64,000 nt of DNA. Origin: Pelomonas cellulosilytica. Its GTDB lineage: Bacteria > Pseudomonadota > Gammaproteobacteria > Burkholderiales > Burkholderiaceae_C. The DNA lies in the NCBI RefSeq assembly GCF_021353265.1, contig NZ_JAJTWU010000003.1, forward strand, positions 558,001-622,000, given 5' to 3'. Shown here piece after piece: positions 26,799 through 36,591 of the stretch. Within the stretch, counting starts at the first letter, position 1. Every line of letters begins with the position of its first letter. Under the pieces are notes generated by a model, which saw nothing but the letters and a program-made list of their open reading frames with translations, made no database searches and had not been told where the DNA came from. Both the position numbers and the translations under genes were made by a program.

Positions 26799-27791
26799 TC
26801 AGGCGCCCCGGGCGTTCAGCCAGCCGATGATGTCCGCTTCCACCTCATCGCGGTTGATCTCGTTCAGGATCTCGTGGCGCGCGCCGGGGTAGAACTTGTG
26901 CGAGACGTCGGTGAGGCCCAGGCGCCGGTAGTTGGCCAGCAGCACCTGTAGGCCCGCGGTGCCGCCACTCACCGGGTCCGCATCGCCGGCCACGACGTAG
27001 AACGGCAGGGTCCTCGGGATGCGCGCCTCGTTGGCGGGGTTCCACAGATCACGCAGGCCGGTCAACAGGTCGGCGACCAGTTCGTTGTTGAACGTGAAGC
27101 CGCAAGCCGGGTCGTCCATGTACTTCCTGACCTCGACCGGGTCACGGCTGAGCCACTCGGCGCCCGGCCTGCCGGCGAACGGCTTGTTGAAAGCCTCGAA
27201 GGTGCTCGCCAGCATCGGCGAAGCGCCAAGTGGATTCGCCCTGGCGAGTCCCCGGGCCGCCGCCACGGCCGCGTCGGCATCCGGCAACACACCGCTGCTG
27301 CCGGAGAGCACCACGCCGGCCAGCGTACTGCCATAGCGGGCCGCATAGTCCTGCGCGATGAACGAGCCCATGCTGTGCCCTAGCATGAAGACCTTCAGGC
27401 CCGGGTGCCGTGCCTTGATGTGGTCGTTGAGCGCCTTCTCGTCGGTGACGAAGCGATTCCACGCATCGGGGCCGGCGTCGCCCAGCGCGCCGCTGCGGAC
27501 GCGCGTGTTGCCGTGGCCGCGGTGGTCGTCGGCATAGACCAGCCAGCCTTCGCGATTGAGACGCTGCGCAAAGCGGTCATAGCGCGCGCTGTGCTCAGCG
27601 GAACCATGGACCAGCTGCACTACGCCCCTGGGCCTGCCGCTGACGGCCAGCCAGCGCCGGACGAACAGCGGCGTGCCGTCGCTCATGTCGAGCGTGAAGG
27701 TGGGAGACGGCGGCACCACCGACACGCAGCCGGGCACGCCGGACGCGGCCAGCACGGCGAGGGCAACAAGATGGCGACGGGGAAGCGACAT
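26799..27791 (-). CDS. Lysophospholipase-like alpha/beta hydrolase, probable lipoprotein
   Basis: This 330-residue serine hydrolase has an N-terminal signal with a possible lipobox (SGVPGC, Cys22). The oxyanion segment is HGSAEHSARY (62-71), the nucleophile is Ser140 in GHSMGS, the acid is in VAGDADPVSGG and the base is in ARHEIL, as in monoacylglycerol lipase or PldB-like enzymes. The start is the ATG at the signal peptide; a much longer in-frame start overlaps bdhA and is rejected. It lies 91 bases downstream of bdhA on the same strand and may belong to that operon. The substrate is probably a monoglyceride or lysolipid. Confidence 0.82.
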   Translation of the reverse strand: MSLPRRHLVALAVLAASGVPGCVSVVPPSPTFTLDMSDGTPLFVRRWLAVSGRPRGVVQLVHGSAEHSARYDRFAQRLNREGWLVYADDHRGHGNTRVRSGALGDAGPDAWNRFVTDEKALNDHIKARHPGLKVFMLGHSMGSFIAQDYAARYGSTLAGVVLSGSSGVLPDADAAVAAARGLARANPLGASPMLASTFEAFNKPFAGRPGAEWLSRDPVEVRKYMDDPACGFTFNNELVADLLTGLRDLWNPANEARIPRTLPFYVVAGDADPVSGGTAGLQVLLANYRRLGLTDVSHKFYPGARHEILNEINRDEVEADIIGWLNARGA

Positions 27792-27882
27792 GGTTCGGTG
27801 CTGAGGGCCGGGGGCCGCCCGGCGGATGGTGGGCCTGCGCGCAGCGCAGGGATTTACGACCCGCGAGGCAGGCCGACACCGG

Positions 27883-28665
27883 TCACTGGGCGGTCCAGCC
27901 CCCGTCCACGCTGAGGGTGGCACCGCGGATCTGGTCGGCGGCCGGCGAGCACAGGAAGGCCACGACGCCGCCGATCTGCTCGGGGGTCGCGAACTCCAGC
28001 GACGGCTGCTTAGCCGCCAGCAGCCGGGCCTTCGCTTCATCGACCGACACGCCATCGCGCAGGGCCCCCTCATCGATCTGCTTCTGCACCAGCGGCGTCA
28101 GCACCCAGCCCGGGCACACGGCGTTGCAGGTGATGCCGGTGGTGGCGGTCTCCAGCGCGGCCACCTTGGTCAGGCCGATCAGGCCATGCTTGGCCGCCAC
28201 ATAGGCCGCCTTGGTGGTCGAGGCGACGAGGCCATGCGCCGACGCGATGTTGACGATGCGCCCCCAGCCGCGAGTGCGCATGTGGGGCAGTGCCACACGC
28301 ATCAGGTGGAAGGCCGCCGACAGGTCGATCGCGAGGACGCGGTCCCATTGCTCGGTCGGGAAGTCCTCGATCGGCGACACGTACTGGATGCCTGCGTTAT
28401 TGACGGCGATGTCGATCGAGCCGAAGCGCTCGACGCATTGCGCCACCATCGCCTCGACGTCCGCCGGCCGCGCCATGTCGGCGCCGCTGTGCACGACATC
28501 GACGCCATGGCGCTGCGCCAGTTCCTTCGTCAGCGCCTCGATCGCCGCGGGCTCGCCAAAGCCGTTGATCACCAGGTTGGCGCCCTGGGCCGCCAGCGTC
28601 TGCGCGATGCCCAGGCCGATGCCACTTGTCGCGCCCGTGACGAGCGCGGTCTTGCCGTTCAACAT
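27883..28665 (-). CDS. bdhA: D-3-hydroxybutyrate dehydrogenase (SDR family)
   Basis: This 260-residue NAD-dependent enzyme interconverts 3-hydroxybutyrate and acetoacetate. It has the cofactor motif TGATSGIG (10-17), NNAG (about 89-92), the catalytic Ser142 and YVAAK (Tyr155, Lys159), and the family-typical CNAVCPGWVLTPLV. Downstream of adc on the same strand (17-base gap), it completes the route from hydroxybutyrate via acetoacetate. Resemblance to known BdhA proteins is high across the whole length. Confidence 0.92.
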   Translation of the reverse strand: MLNGKTALVTGATSGIGLGIAQTLAAQGANLVINGFGEPAAIEALTKELAQRHGVDVVHSGADMARPADVEAMVAQCVERFGSIDIAVNNAGIQYVSPIEDFPTEQWDRVLAIDLSAAFHLMRVALPHMRTRGWGRIVNIASAHGLVASTTKAAYVAAKHGLIGLTKVAALETATTGITCNAVCPGWVLTPLVQKQIDEGALRDGVSVDEAKARLLAAKQPSLEFATPEQIGGVVAFLCSPAADQIRGATLSVDGGWTAQ

Positions 28666-28682
28666 GTTCGAGATCTCCAGGG

Positions 28683-29447
28683 TTAGGCCGCCAGAGCCGC
28701 AGGCTCGGCACGTGCCAGATAGTCGAATGCCACCTCGCCGTAGCCCAGCGTCAGGTCGGCGATGAAATGCTGTCCGCTCAGTACCTCCAGCACCGGCAGG
28801 CGCGCCACGTCGGCGATGACGTGGTTGAAGAGCTGCAGTTGCGCCGGCGACGTCCAGGCTTCCTTGAGGTGGACGTCCTGGAGGTGGTAGCGCACCAGCT
28901 CACAGATGCGCGGCGTGCCATCGACGTGCGGAATGATCTTCAGCACGAAGTTCGGCTCCTTCATGGACGCGAGCACCTTGTCGTGATCGAGCGGGTGGTG
29001 CTTGTAGCCCATGGTGAGCGACGCACACAGCGATTGGCCGTAGTGCAGCGTGCCCGAGATGAGCTCGCCTTCGTGCGTGATCTTGGGCGCCGCCAGCTTC
29101 TTCGGGAAACCCCAGAGCTCGCGGCCGCCGAGGATGGGCGCGTCGTCATCGAGGAACATCGAATGCACGAACGCGCCACGCTGCCCCTCGAACCGGACCG
29201 GGATCACCTGGCCGGACTCGGTGTAATCGCCGAACCCGGTGGAGTCGGGCATGCGAATGAATTCGTACTTGACGATGGGATCGATGATCTCGAGCGGCTC
29301 GGGCACGACCCGGCGCAGCGCCTCGAGGTCGGTGCGGTAGGTGACGACCAGAAACTCGCGGTTGAAGAACCGGTAGGGGCCGCGCGGAAACGCGGGGTTC
29401 GTCAGCGGCATGGCGTAGGCCGTGCGCCTCACTTCGTCGATCTTCAC
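28683..29447 (-). CDS. adc: Acetoacetate decarboxylase
   Basis: This 254-residue enzyme converts acetoacetate to acetone and carbon dioxide through a Schiff base on lysine. The active-site pair Lys116-Lys117 is in [18 protein letters not shown]-like [14 protein letters not shown] and GYKHHPLDH also match the family. The start is a GTG (29447-29445) with GGAGA upstream and overlaps the stop of the patatin gene as GTGA, so translation is coupled. With bdhA downstream, the operon handles ketone bodies, likely from polyhydroxybutyrate. Confidence 0.92.
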   Translation of the reverse strand: MKIDEVRRTAYAMPLTNPAFPRGPYRFFNREFLVVTYRTDLEALRRVVPEPLEIIDPIVKYEFIRMPDSTGFGDYTESGQVIPVRFEGQRGAFVHSMFLDDDAPILGGRELWGFPKKLAAPKITHEGELISGTLHYGQSLCASLTMGYKHHPLDHDKVLASMKEPNFVLKIIPHVDGTPRICELVRYHLQDVHLKEAWTSPAQLQLFNHVIADVARLPVLEVLSGQHFIADLTLGYGEVAFDYLARAEPAALAA

Positions 29448-30562
29448 GATGCAATCTCCGTTGTGCCTGGTTTGGCGGCTGGGGGGGAAACGGGCTTGGC
29501 CTTGATCACCGACGTACCGGTCAGCAATCCATGGGCGGTTGGCAGCAGCGGCGTCAGGTCGAGCGACGAGCTCTGGCCGAGCGCGGCACGGTGCGCTTGC
29601 AGCCACCGCTCGGCAGCTTCCACGCCGCGCGCATGCAGCTGGCGCAGGAAGCGCATGTCGTTGTTGATCTTGCTGGACGCGCCATACGTCGCCAGCGTCG
29701 TGTCGCCGATGCCATGCACGAAGAGCGACTTGAACTGCCCACGAGCAGCGCCGGCGCGCACCAGGTCTTCGATGAACGCGACCGCGGCCAGTTCCAGCAT
29801 CAGCGTCGAGTTGAAGCTGATCTCGTCGATGCGGTCGATGATGGCCCGGGCGCTTCGCGGCACCTGGGGTCGCTCGATCGGGTTGATGCCGATGGCAATC
29901 ACATCGGTCGCCTGCGTGTACAGGTACAGCGGCGACAGCGACGGGTTGCCGGTGTAGCCCCCGTCCCAGTACGACTCGCCGTCGATCTCGACCGCCTGCA
30001 TCATCTGCGGCAGGCAGGCCGACGCCAGCAGCGCGTCGATGGACAGGTCTTCGTTGACGAACACGTGTCGCAGGCCGGTGCGCACATTGGTGGCCGTGAC
30101 GAAGACGCGGGCTGCCCGGGTGTCGTGGCGCAGACCCTCGAAGTCGATGCGCTCGAGCAGCCCGCGCAGCGGGTTCAGGTTGGCGGGGTTGGTCTGGTAG
30201 GGCGACCACACGCGCGTCATGAAATCCATCGCGCGGAACACAGGGTTCTCGTCGAGATGCCAGACGGGCTCCCGCCCCGGCATCGTGAACGAGAAGCTCG
30301 AGAAACCTGGCAGCGCGCCGACGTCGGTCCAGTAGCGGGCAAGTTCCTGCCTCGCATGCTCCGGCCCGCCACGGCGCAAGGCGTCGGCCAGGATGCCTGC
30401 ATTCATCGCGCCGGCGCTGGTGCCGCTGATGCCGACGATCTCCAGGTCGGGCTCCTGCAGCAACCGGTCGAGCACGCCCCAGGTGAAGGCGCCATGTGAG
30501 CCGCCGCCCTGCAGGGCCAGCGCGATGCGATGCGGCGCGCGATGCTTGCTTCGAGTCGCCAT
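29444..30562 (-). CDS. Patatin-like phospholipase (DUF3734 type)
   Basis: This 372-residue hydrolase has the patatin signature: oxyanion loop GGGSHG (19-24), nucleophile Ser49 in GTSAG (47-51), and the DGG aspartate in YWDGGYTG. The C-terminal part ([39 protein letters not shown]) matches the DUF3734 subgroup found with polyhydroxyalkanoate genes. It leads an operon with adc and bdhA, so it may act on polymer, its surface lipid or a related ester. Which is not decided by sequence. Confidence 0.88.
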   Translation of the reverse strand: MATRSKHRAPHRIALALQGGGSHGAFTWGVLDRLLQEPDLEIVGISGTSAGAMNAGILADALRRGGPEHARQELARYWTDVGALPGFSSFSFTMPGREPVWHLDENPVFRAMDFMTRVWSPYQTNPANLNPLRGLLERIDFEGLRHDTRAARVFVTATNVRTGLRHVFVNEDLSIDALLASACLPQMMQAVEIDGESYWDGGYTGNPSLSPLYLYTQATDVIAIGINPIERPQVPRSARAIIDRIDEISFNSTLMLELAAVAFIEDLVRAGAARGQFKSLFVHGIGDTTLATYGASSKINNDMRFLRQLHARGVEAAERWLQAHRAALGQSSSLDLTPLLPTAHGLLTGTSVIKAKPVSPPAAKPGTTEIAS

Positions 30563-30563
30563 G

Positions 30564-30797
30564 TCAGCAGCGCCCCTTCAGTGACGCGAGGGCGGCGCTG
30601 GCGACGAGCGAGCGGCCGCCGTGAAGCACGGCCGGCCAGCGCGCCACCCGCAGCTGTGCAGATCGGCCGGGCGCCAGACCGAAGCGCTCCGATGCACGGC
30701 GCGCGCCGCTCGTGCGCGCTGTCATGGTGCGGTCGTCCGTTTCGAGCCCTGCCGGGCAAAGAGGATCCGGCTGCACCGCGTGGGTGGATGTCGTCAT
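30564..30797 (-). CDS. Possible small protein preceding the patatin gene
   Basis: A 77-residue open frame ends one base before the patatin start. It has a plausible ATG at 30797 but only a weak ribosome-binding site (GGAAG about 12 bases off). It is Arg/Ala/Ser-rich without a recognised domain. The tight spacing suggests a leader gene of the operon, but composition gives no strong coding support. Confidence 0.3.
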   Translation of the reverse strand: MTTSTHAVQPDPLCPAGLETDDRTMTARTSGARRASERFGLAPGRSAQLRVARWPAVLHGGRSLVASAALASLKGRC

Positions 30798-31488
30798 AGA
30801 GGTACTTCCAGATATGTGCCGCTGCACCGGCGCTGGCAGTCCTTACGCTCGTCGCGACAGTGGGCCCGATCACGGGACCAGCGCCTGTCCCGGCGCCAGC
30901 CCAGCTTTCATGCCTGGTTAACGCCGCGGTGCACGGACAAAAGTGTCGTGTCGAGGCCCCTCCACGGGGAATGTCCGGGTCGGACAGTTTGAACATCGAT
31001 TCGGACAAACCGCCCCATCGGCAGACAGCCACCGCAACGACGACGATGCCGCGCGCCCCTCTGCTGCGAAGACGCCGACGCGAGGGACAGCCCCCGTCAC
31101 CCCGCGCATGGGCGCGTCATCACGGTCATCGCGGGCTTGACTTATCCCCACTTTTGGCGACCGTCAAGTCCTTTGGACCCTGAAGCGTCTCGTCGTGCCA
31201 CCGCCGAGGCATGCGGCGCTAAGTGCTTGATTTATATAAGCCCGCGAGCGTTGCTTAAAAAACGGGCAACCTAAGCGGAGGCCCATCAGACAAGGGCTTG
31301 GCGGCGGCCGCACTGGGTTCTCCACAAAGTTTTCCACAGACTCGGTGGATAGCTTGCGGAAACATTACGAATCAGTGACTTAAGCGTGTTCCTTGATGTG
31401 ACATGGAGATTCCGCCGGCAACTTGCGCAAGCCAGCCCGCCTGGGCGGCGCTACATTGGGCCGGTCGCAGTGCAGCAAGGAGAGTCCA
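30798..31488. other. Long intergenic region upstream of the patatin operon and of metG
   Basis: This 691-base gap holds no convincing gene. It contains CGGACA repeats (30934-31009), a 15-base copy of the minC upstream element (31217-31231), an AT-rich patch (about 31225-31260) and three near-DnaA boxes: TTATCCCCA at 31142, TTCTCCACA at 31318 and TTTTCCACA at 31330. Divergent promoters for the patatin operon and for the metG unit should be here. Confidence 0.55.
30972..30986. promoter_or_regulatory. Inverted repeat TGTCCG-N3-CGGACA with flanking direct copies
   Basis: Perfect six-base arms surround GGT. Two more copies of CGGACAAA occur in direct orientation at 30934-30941 and 31002-31009. 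Clusters like this often bind a dimeric activator; the patatin/adc/bdhA operon about 410 bases away is a possible target. No regulator gene is adjacent. Confidence 0.4.
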
Positions 31489-31671
31489 TTGGCCACCCCC
31501 AACTACAGCTATGAGAAACGCCAGCGCGAGCTGGCCAAGAAACGCAAGGCCGAGGAAAAGCGCCAGCGCAAGATCAACGGCCGCCCCGATGACGCCGCCC
31601 CGGCCGAACCGGATGCCGACGAGCCGTCCGCCGCACCGGCGGAGCCCGGACCGTCCGAACCGCAAACCTAG
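31489..31671 (+). CDS. Small lysine-rich protein before metG
   Basis: This 60-residue protein starts with TTG (31489) behind a strong AAGGAGAG site. Its first half is highly charged and helical (NYSYEKRQRELAKKRKAEEK), the second half is acidic and proline-rich. Similar short proteins with the YEKRQRELAKK core are, as I recall, common in Burkholderiales, so the gene is probably real and conserved. Charge pattern suggests an RNA or ribosome ligand, which is inference. It ends 30 bases before metG. Confidence 0.7.
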   Translation: MATPNYSYEKRQRELAKKRKAEEKRQRKINGRPDDAAPAEPDADEPSAAPAEPGPSEPQT

Positions 31672-31701
31672 AATCGCGGGTTTTCCTCAGCAGCCGACGC
31701 C

Positions 31702-33747
31702 ATGCCCCGCCAGCTCTTCGTCACGACCGCCCTGCCCTATGCCAACGCCGGTTTTCACATCGGCCACATCATGGAGTACACCCAGGCAGACATCTGGGTG
31801 CGGTACCAGCGCATGGCGGGCTCGCAGGTGCATTTCGTCTGCGCGGACGACGCCCACGGCGCGCCCATCATGATCGCGGCCGAGAAGGCCGGGAAGACGC
31901 CGCAGGACTTCGTCGCCGGCATCGCGGCCGGCCGCAAGCAGTATCTCGACGGCTTCCACATCAGCTTCGACAACTGGCACTCCACCGACGGTCCGGAGAA
32001 CCACGAGCTGTCCAAGGCCGTGTACCTGGCGTTGCGCCACAACGAGCTGATCACGACGAAGACCATCGAGCAGTTCTTCGACCCTGAGAAGTCGATGTTC
32101 CTGCCCGACCGCTTCATCAAGGGCGAATGCCCCAAGTGCGGCGCGAAGGACCAGTACGGTGACTCCTGCGAGGTCTGCGGTGCCGTCTACGCGCCCACCG
32201 AGCTGAAGAATCCGTACTCCGTGCTGTCGGGCGCCACGCCAGTGCTCAAGAGCAGCGAGCACTACTTCTTCCGCTTGAGCGACCCGCGCTGCGTCGACTT
32301 CCTGACGCAGTGGACGCAGGAGCCCGGCCGCCTGCAGCCCGAGGTGCTGAACAAGATCCGCGAGTGGTTCGAGCCCGACGAGCAGGGCAACAACCGTCTC
32401 AGCGACTGGGACATCAGCCGCGACGCGCCGTACTTCGGCATCGAGATCCCCGACGCCCCAGGCAAGTACTTCTACGTCTGGCTGGACGCGCCCATCGGCT
32501 ACCTGGCCTCGCTGAAGAACTACTTCGGCAAGATGGGCAAGGATTTCGACGCCTTCATGGCCGACGAATCGGTCGAGCAGATCCACTTCATCGGCAAGGA
32601 CATCACCTACTTCCACACGCTGTTCTGGCCGGCGATGCTGCATTTCAGCGGCCGCAAGACGCCTAACCACGTCTTCGTGCACGGTTTCATGACCGTCAAC
32701 GGCGGCGAGAAGATGAGCAAGAGCCGAGGCACCGGCCTGGACCCGCTGAAGTACCTGAGCCTGGGCCTGAACGCCGAATGGCTGCGCTACTACATCGCCG
32801 CCAAGCTCAATGCCAAGGTCGAGGACATCGACTTCAACCCCGAGGACTTCGCCGCCCGCGTCAACAGCGACCTGGTGGGCAAGTACATCAACATCGCGTC
32901 GCGCGCGGCCGGTTTCCTGGCCAAGCGCTTCGACGGCAGGCTCAGCGCCGACCTTGGCGTCGAGGGCTCGGCATTGCTGGAAACGCTGCGCGCCCACAGC
33001 GGCACGATCGCCGAGCTGTACGAGGAGCGCGAGTTCGGCAAGGCGCTGCGCGAGGTCATGTCGCTGGCCGACAAGGTGAACGAATTCGTCGACCAGCACA
33101 AGCCCTGGGAGCTGGCCAAGCAAGAAGGCATGGACGCCGCGCTGCACGACGTCTGCAGCGTCTGCATCGAGGCGTTCCGGCTGCTGACGATCTACCTGAA
33201 GCCCGTGCTCCCGGCGCTGGCTTCCCAGGTGGAGGCTTTCCTGAAGGTCGTCCCGCTGCAGTGGGGCGATGCCGCGAAGGCGCTCGGCGCGCATCAGATC
33301 GGCGCCTACCAGCACCTGATGCAGCGTGTGGACACCGCCAAGGTGGAGCAGTTGTTCGAGGCGCCGCCCGCCCCGAAGGTCGCGCCCGGCGGCGAAGACA
33401 TTGCGCCCGAGATCAAGATCGACGACTTCACCAAGGTCGACCTGCGCATCGCGAAGATCGTCAAGGCCGAGCACGTCGAAGGCTCCGACAAACTGCTGCG
33501 CCTGACGCTGGACGTGGGCGAAGGCCGCCTGCGCAATGTCTTCAGTGGCATCAAGTCGGCCTATAAGCCGGAAGACCTCGAAGGCAAGCTCACCGTTCTG
33601 GTCGCCAACCTCGCGCCGCGCAAGATGAAGTTCGGCGTCAGCGAGGGCATGGTGCTGGCCGCCAGCCACGCCGACGAGAAGGCGCACCCGGGCATCTTCG
33701 TGCTGGAACCCTTCGCCGGCGCCCAGCCTGGCATGCGCGTCCGGTAA
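31702..33747 (+). CDS. metG: Methionyl-tRNA synthetase
   Basis: This 681-residue class I enzyme charges initiator and elongator tRNA-Met. It shows HIGH (19-22), a zinc-binding knuckle [17 protein letters not shown] (about 142-158), KMSKS (337-341) and a C-terminal EMAP-like tRNA-binding domain (about 570-681, [16 protein letters not shown]). Length matches the dimeric form found in E. coli (677). The small lysine-rich gene just upstream is probably co-transcribed. Confidence 0.97.
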   Translation: MPRQLFVTTALPYANAGFHIGHIMEYTQADIWVRYQRMAGSQVHFVCADDAHGAPIMIAAEKAGKTPQDFVAGIAAGRKQYLDGFHISFDNWHSTDGPENHELSKAVYLALRHNELITTKTIEQFFDPEKSMFLPDRFIKGECPKCGAKDQYGDSCEVCGAVYAPTELKNPYSVLSGATPVLKSSEHYFFRLSDPRCVDFLTQWTQEPGRLQPEVLNKIREWFEPDEQGNNRLSDWDISRDAPYFGIEIPDAPGKYFYVWLDAPIGYLASLKNYFGKMGKDFDAFMADESVEQIHFIGKDITYFHTLFWPAMLHFSGRKTPNHVFVHGFMTVNGGEKMSKSRGTGLDPLKYLSLGLNAEWLRYYIAAKLNAKVEDIDFNPEDFAARVNSDLVGKYINIASRAAGFLAKRFDGRLSADLGVEGSALLETLRAHSGTIAELYEEREFGKALREVMSLADKVNEFVDQHKPWELAKQEGMDAALHDVCSVCIEAFRLLTIYLKPVLPALASQVEAFLKVVPLQWGDAAKALGAHQIGAYQHLMQRVDTAKVEQLFEAPPAPKVAPGGEDIAPEIKIDDFTKVDLRIAKIVKAEHVEGSDKLLRLTLDVGEGRLRNVFSGIKSAYKPEDLEGKLTVLVANLAPRKMKFGVSEGMVLAASHADEKAHPGIFVLEPFAGAQPGMRVR

Positions 33748-33875
33748 GGCGATGAAGAACGCGCCGCAAACGCCCCAGGGCTTGTCGCGGCGCAAGCGCT
33801 TCATCGCCGAGCGCTACCACTGCGGACCTCCGGTCGCGGCGCCCCTCGCGTCGTGTTCCCGCTTCCGGAGATCCC

Positions 33876-35522
33876 ATGCCCCTGCCCCGACTCCATCCGT
33901 TCCGCCCGCGCAGCCTGTCGCTGTTGGCAGGCTATTCGCGCCAGCAGCTGCTCACTGACATCGGTGCGGGTGTCACGGTCGGCATCGTCGCGCTGCCGCT
34001 GGCGCTGGCCTTCGCGATCGCGTCGGGGCTGCGGCCCGAACAAGGGCTGGCCACGGCCATCATCGCGGGGCTGCTCATTTCATTGCTGGGTGGCTCCAGC
34101 GTGCAGATCGGCGGGCCGGCCGGCGCCTTCATCGTCGTCGTCTACGGCATCCTGCAGCGCCACGGCCTGGCCAATCTGCTGATCGCGACGATGGGCGCCG
34201 GCGTGCTGCTGCTGGCCATGGGCGCATTGAAGCTGGGCGCGCTGGTGCGCTACATCCCGGTGGCCATCGTCACCGGCTTCACGAACGGCATCGCGGTGCT
34301 GATCGCGCTGGCCCAGCTGAAGGACTTGCTGGGCCTGAACATCGCACGAATGCCGGCCGACTTCTTCGGCCAGATCGAGGCCATCGCCCGCCACGCCGGC
34401 AGCCTCAACCCGGTCGCGCCGGCGATGGCCGCTGCCTGCATGGCCATCGTGCTGCTGTGGCCGAAGAACATCGCGACCGACCGGCCGCTGACTGGCCTGC
34501 GCCGCGCGCTGGCGCTGCTGCCGAGTACCGTCATCGCGCTGGCCGCGGCCACAGCGGCGACCGCCGGGCTGGCGCTGCCGCTGGAAACCATCGGCAGCCG
34601 CTTCGGCGGCATCCCGCAGAGCCTGCCGGCGCTGAGCCTGCCGGCGATGGACTGGGCCGGCGCCAAGCAGCTCGTCATTCCGACACTGACGCTGGCGCTG
34701 CTGGGGGCGATCGAGTCGCTGCTGTGCGCCCGCGTGGCCGACAAGCTCACGCCGCAACTGCCCCGCCACGATCCCAACCAGGAGCTGATGGCGCAAGGCA
34801 TCGCCAACCTCGCCGCGCCGCTGTTCGGCGGCCTGCCGGCCACCGGCACCATCGCCCGCACCGTCACGAACATCCGTGCCGGCGCCACCAGCCCGGTCGC
34901 CGGCATCGTGCATGCACTGACGCTGCTGCTGATCCTGCTGGCCGCCGCGCCGCTGGCCGCCCATGTGCCACTGGCGGCGCTGGCCGGCATCCTGCTGGTG
35001 GTCGCCTGGAACATGGGCGAATGGCACGAGTTCGCGCGGCTCAGGCGCTTCAACCTGACCTATCGCACGCTGCTGGTGGGCACGTTCACGCTGACTGTCG
35101 TGGCCGACCTGACGGTGGCCGTCGAGGTCGGGCTGGTCACCGCCTGCCTGTTCTTCGTCTGGCGCATGAGCCAGTTGTTCGAGCTGCGGCCGCTGGCCGG
35201 GCTGCCGGCCGGCGTGGCCGGCTACGAGCTGTACGGTGCGCTGTTCTTCGGCGCCGTCGGCAAGCTGGAAAGCCTGCCGGAGCAGTTGCCCGCGGGAACC
35301 CGCACCGTCGCGCTGCAGATGCACCGGCTCGTGCAGATGGATACGACCGGCATGGAAGCGCTGCGCGAGCTGCGCCGGGCGCTGGCCAAGCGCGACGTCG
35401 GCCTGGCGCTGGTGCAGGTGAATGCCCAGCCGCTGGACCTGCTGCAGCGCAGCGGCCTGGCCGACGAGCTGGGCCCCACCGGCTTCGCCGCGACGCTCGC
35501 CGAACTAAAATCGCCGGCCTAA
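33876..35522 (+). CDS. SulP-family anion transporter with STAS domain
   Basis: This 548-residue membrane protein has about 12-14 hydrophobic segments (about 25-425) and a C-terminal STAS domain (about 440-545). Early family features are visible (AGVTVGIVALPLALAFAIASG, GPAGAFIVVVYGIL). Bacterial SulP proteins carry sulphate, bicarbonate, dicarboxylates or similar anions; the substrate cannot be told. A GGAG site is close to the start ATG. It is followed after 15 bases by a DUF3460 gene. Confidence 0.9.
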   Translation: MPLPRLHPFRPRSLSLLAGYSRQQLLTDIGAGVTVGIVALPLALAFAIASGLRPEQGLATAIIAGLLISLLGGSSVQIGGPAGAFIVVVYGILQRHGLANLLIATMGAGVLLLAMGALKLGALVRYIPVAIVTGFTNGIAVLIALAQLKDLLGLNIARMPADFFGQIEAIARHAGSLNPVAPAMAAACMAIVLLWPKNIATDRPLTGLRRALALLPSTVIALAAATAATAGLALPLETIGSRFGGIPQSLPALSLPAMDWAGAKQLVIPTLTLALLGAIESLLCARVADKLTPQLPRHDPNQELMAQGIANLAAPLFGGLPATGTIARTVTNIRAGATSPVAGIVHALTLLLILLAAAPLAAHVPLAALAGILLVVAWNMGEWHEFARLRRFNLTYRTLLVGTFTLTVVADLTVAVEVGLVTACLFFVWRMSQLFELRPLAGLPAGVAGYELYGALFFGAVGKLESLPEQLPAGTRTVALQMHRLVQMDTTGMEALRELRRALAKRDVGLALVQVNAQPLDLLQRSGLADELGPTGFAATLAELKSPA

Positions 35523-35537
35523 CTCGAAAGTGCCGCC

Positions 35538-35741
35538 ATGCCGCTGTTCTGGAAGCCCTACAAGTCCGACATCACCCAATTCATCGACCAGCTCAAGGCC
35601 CAGCGCCCGACGCTGGAGGCCGAACAGCGCGCCGGCCGTGCGCTGCTGTGGGACAAGGAGCAGGACCGCACCGCGCAGGCCGGCTTCAACGAAGCCCGCG
35701 TCGCGCAGAAGCCCTACGTCTACCAGACGGACAACAAGTAA
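35538..35741 (+). CDS. DUF3460 small protein
   Basis: This 67-residue protein matches DUF3460, a short betaproteobacterial family: KPYKSDITQFIDQLKAQRPT, then LLWDKEQDRTAQAGF and QKPYVYQ. No function is known. It is usually found, as here, directly before scpA, and the three-base gap suggests co-translation. No signal or membrane segment. Confidence 0.85.
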   Translation: MPLFWKPYKSDITQFIDQLKAQRPTLEAEQRAGRALLWDKEQDRTAQAGFNEARVAQKPYVYQTDNK

Positions 35742-35744
35742 GCC

Positions 35745-36587
35745 GTGACGACGGCCGTGGCTGACGACGCGAGCGACGTCGAGGCCGACATGCCCGAGGC
35801 GATCGACACGGTCGCCGTCGCCCGCCTCTACGGCGAGCCGCTGTTCCAGCTGCCGCTGGACCTCTACATCCCGCCGGACGCGCTGGAAGTCTTCCTCGAG
35901 GCCTTCCAGGGCCCGCTGGACCTGCTGCTGTACCTGATCCGCAAGCAGAACTTCAACATCCTCGACATCCCGCTGGCCGACGTGACGCGCCAGTACCTGA
36001 GCTATGTCGAGCAGATCCGCCAGCACAACCTGGAGCTGGCCAGCGAATACCTCTTGATGGCGGCGATGCTCATCGAGATCAAGTCGCGCATGCTGCTGCC
36101 GCCGAAGAAGACCGAGGACGGCAAGGAAGCGGAAGACCCGCGGGCCGAACTGGTGCGGCGGCTGCTGGAGTACGAGCAGATCAAGCTCGCCGCTGCGCGG
36201 CTGGACCGGCTGCCCGTCCTGGGCCGCGACTTCCTGCGCGCGCAGGTCCACATCGAGCAGTCGCTGACGCCGCGCTTCCCCGACGTCAACACCGACGACC
36301 TGCGCGAGGCCTGGCTCGACATCCTCAAGCGCGCCAAGCTCAACCAGCACCACAAGATCAGCCGAGAGCAACTGTCGGTGCGCGAGCACATGAGCCTGGT
36401 GCTGCGCCGGCTGCAGGGCCAGCGCTTTGTCGAGTTCGAGAACCTGTTCGACGTCACGCGTGGCCAGGCCGTGCTCGTCGTCACCTTCATCGCGATGCTG
36501 GAACTGGCGCGCGAACGACTGCTGGAGATCACGCAGGCCGAGGCCTTCGCGCCGATCTACGTGCGGCTGGCGTACACGCAGGTCTGA
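35745..36587 (+). CDS. scpA: Segregation and condensation protein A
   Basis: This 280-residue kleisin joins Smc and ScpB to organise the chromosome. Typical segments are FQGPLDLLLYLIRKQNFNI (about 49-67), YLLMAAMLIEIKSRMLLP (about 101-118) and a C-terminal winged helix (about 195-275). The start is a GTG three bases after the DUF3460 stop, with no strong ribosome-binding site, fitting translational coupling. scpB is not in the window. Confidence 0.92.
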   Translation: MTTAVADDASDVEADMPEAIDTVAVARLYGEPLFQLPLDLYIPPDALEVFLEAFQGPLDLLLYLIRKQNFNILDIPLADVTRQYLSYVEQIRQHNLELASEYLLMAAMLIEIKSRMLLPPKKTEDGKEAEDPRAELVRRLLEYEQIKLAAARLDRLPVLGRDFLRAQVHIEQSLTPRFPDVNTDDLREAWLDILKRAKLNQHHKISREQLSVREHMSLVLRRLQGQRFVEFENLFDVTRGQAVLVVTFIAMLELARERLLEITQAEAFAPIYVRLAYTQV

Positions 36588-36591
36588 TGCG

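Noticed and set aside
31142-31338. A possible replication origin
   Set aside because: Only three imperfect DnaA boxes, no dnaA/dnaN/gidA neighbours and no clear 13-mer repeats. Reported only as a regulatory curiosity.
31687-33804. A 705-codon minus-strand frame
   Set aside because: Fully antisense to metG.
33752-33958. A 68-codon frame between metG and the SulP gene
   Set aside because: It overlaps the SulP start in another frame and has no coding character after about 20 codons.
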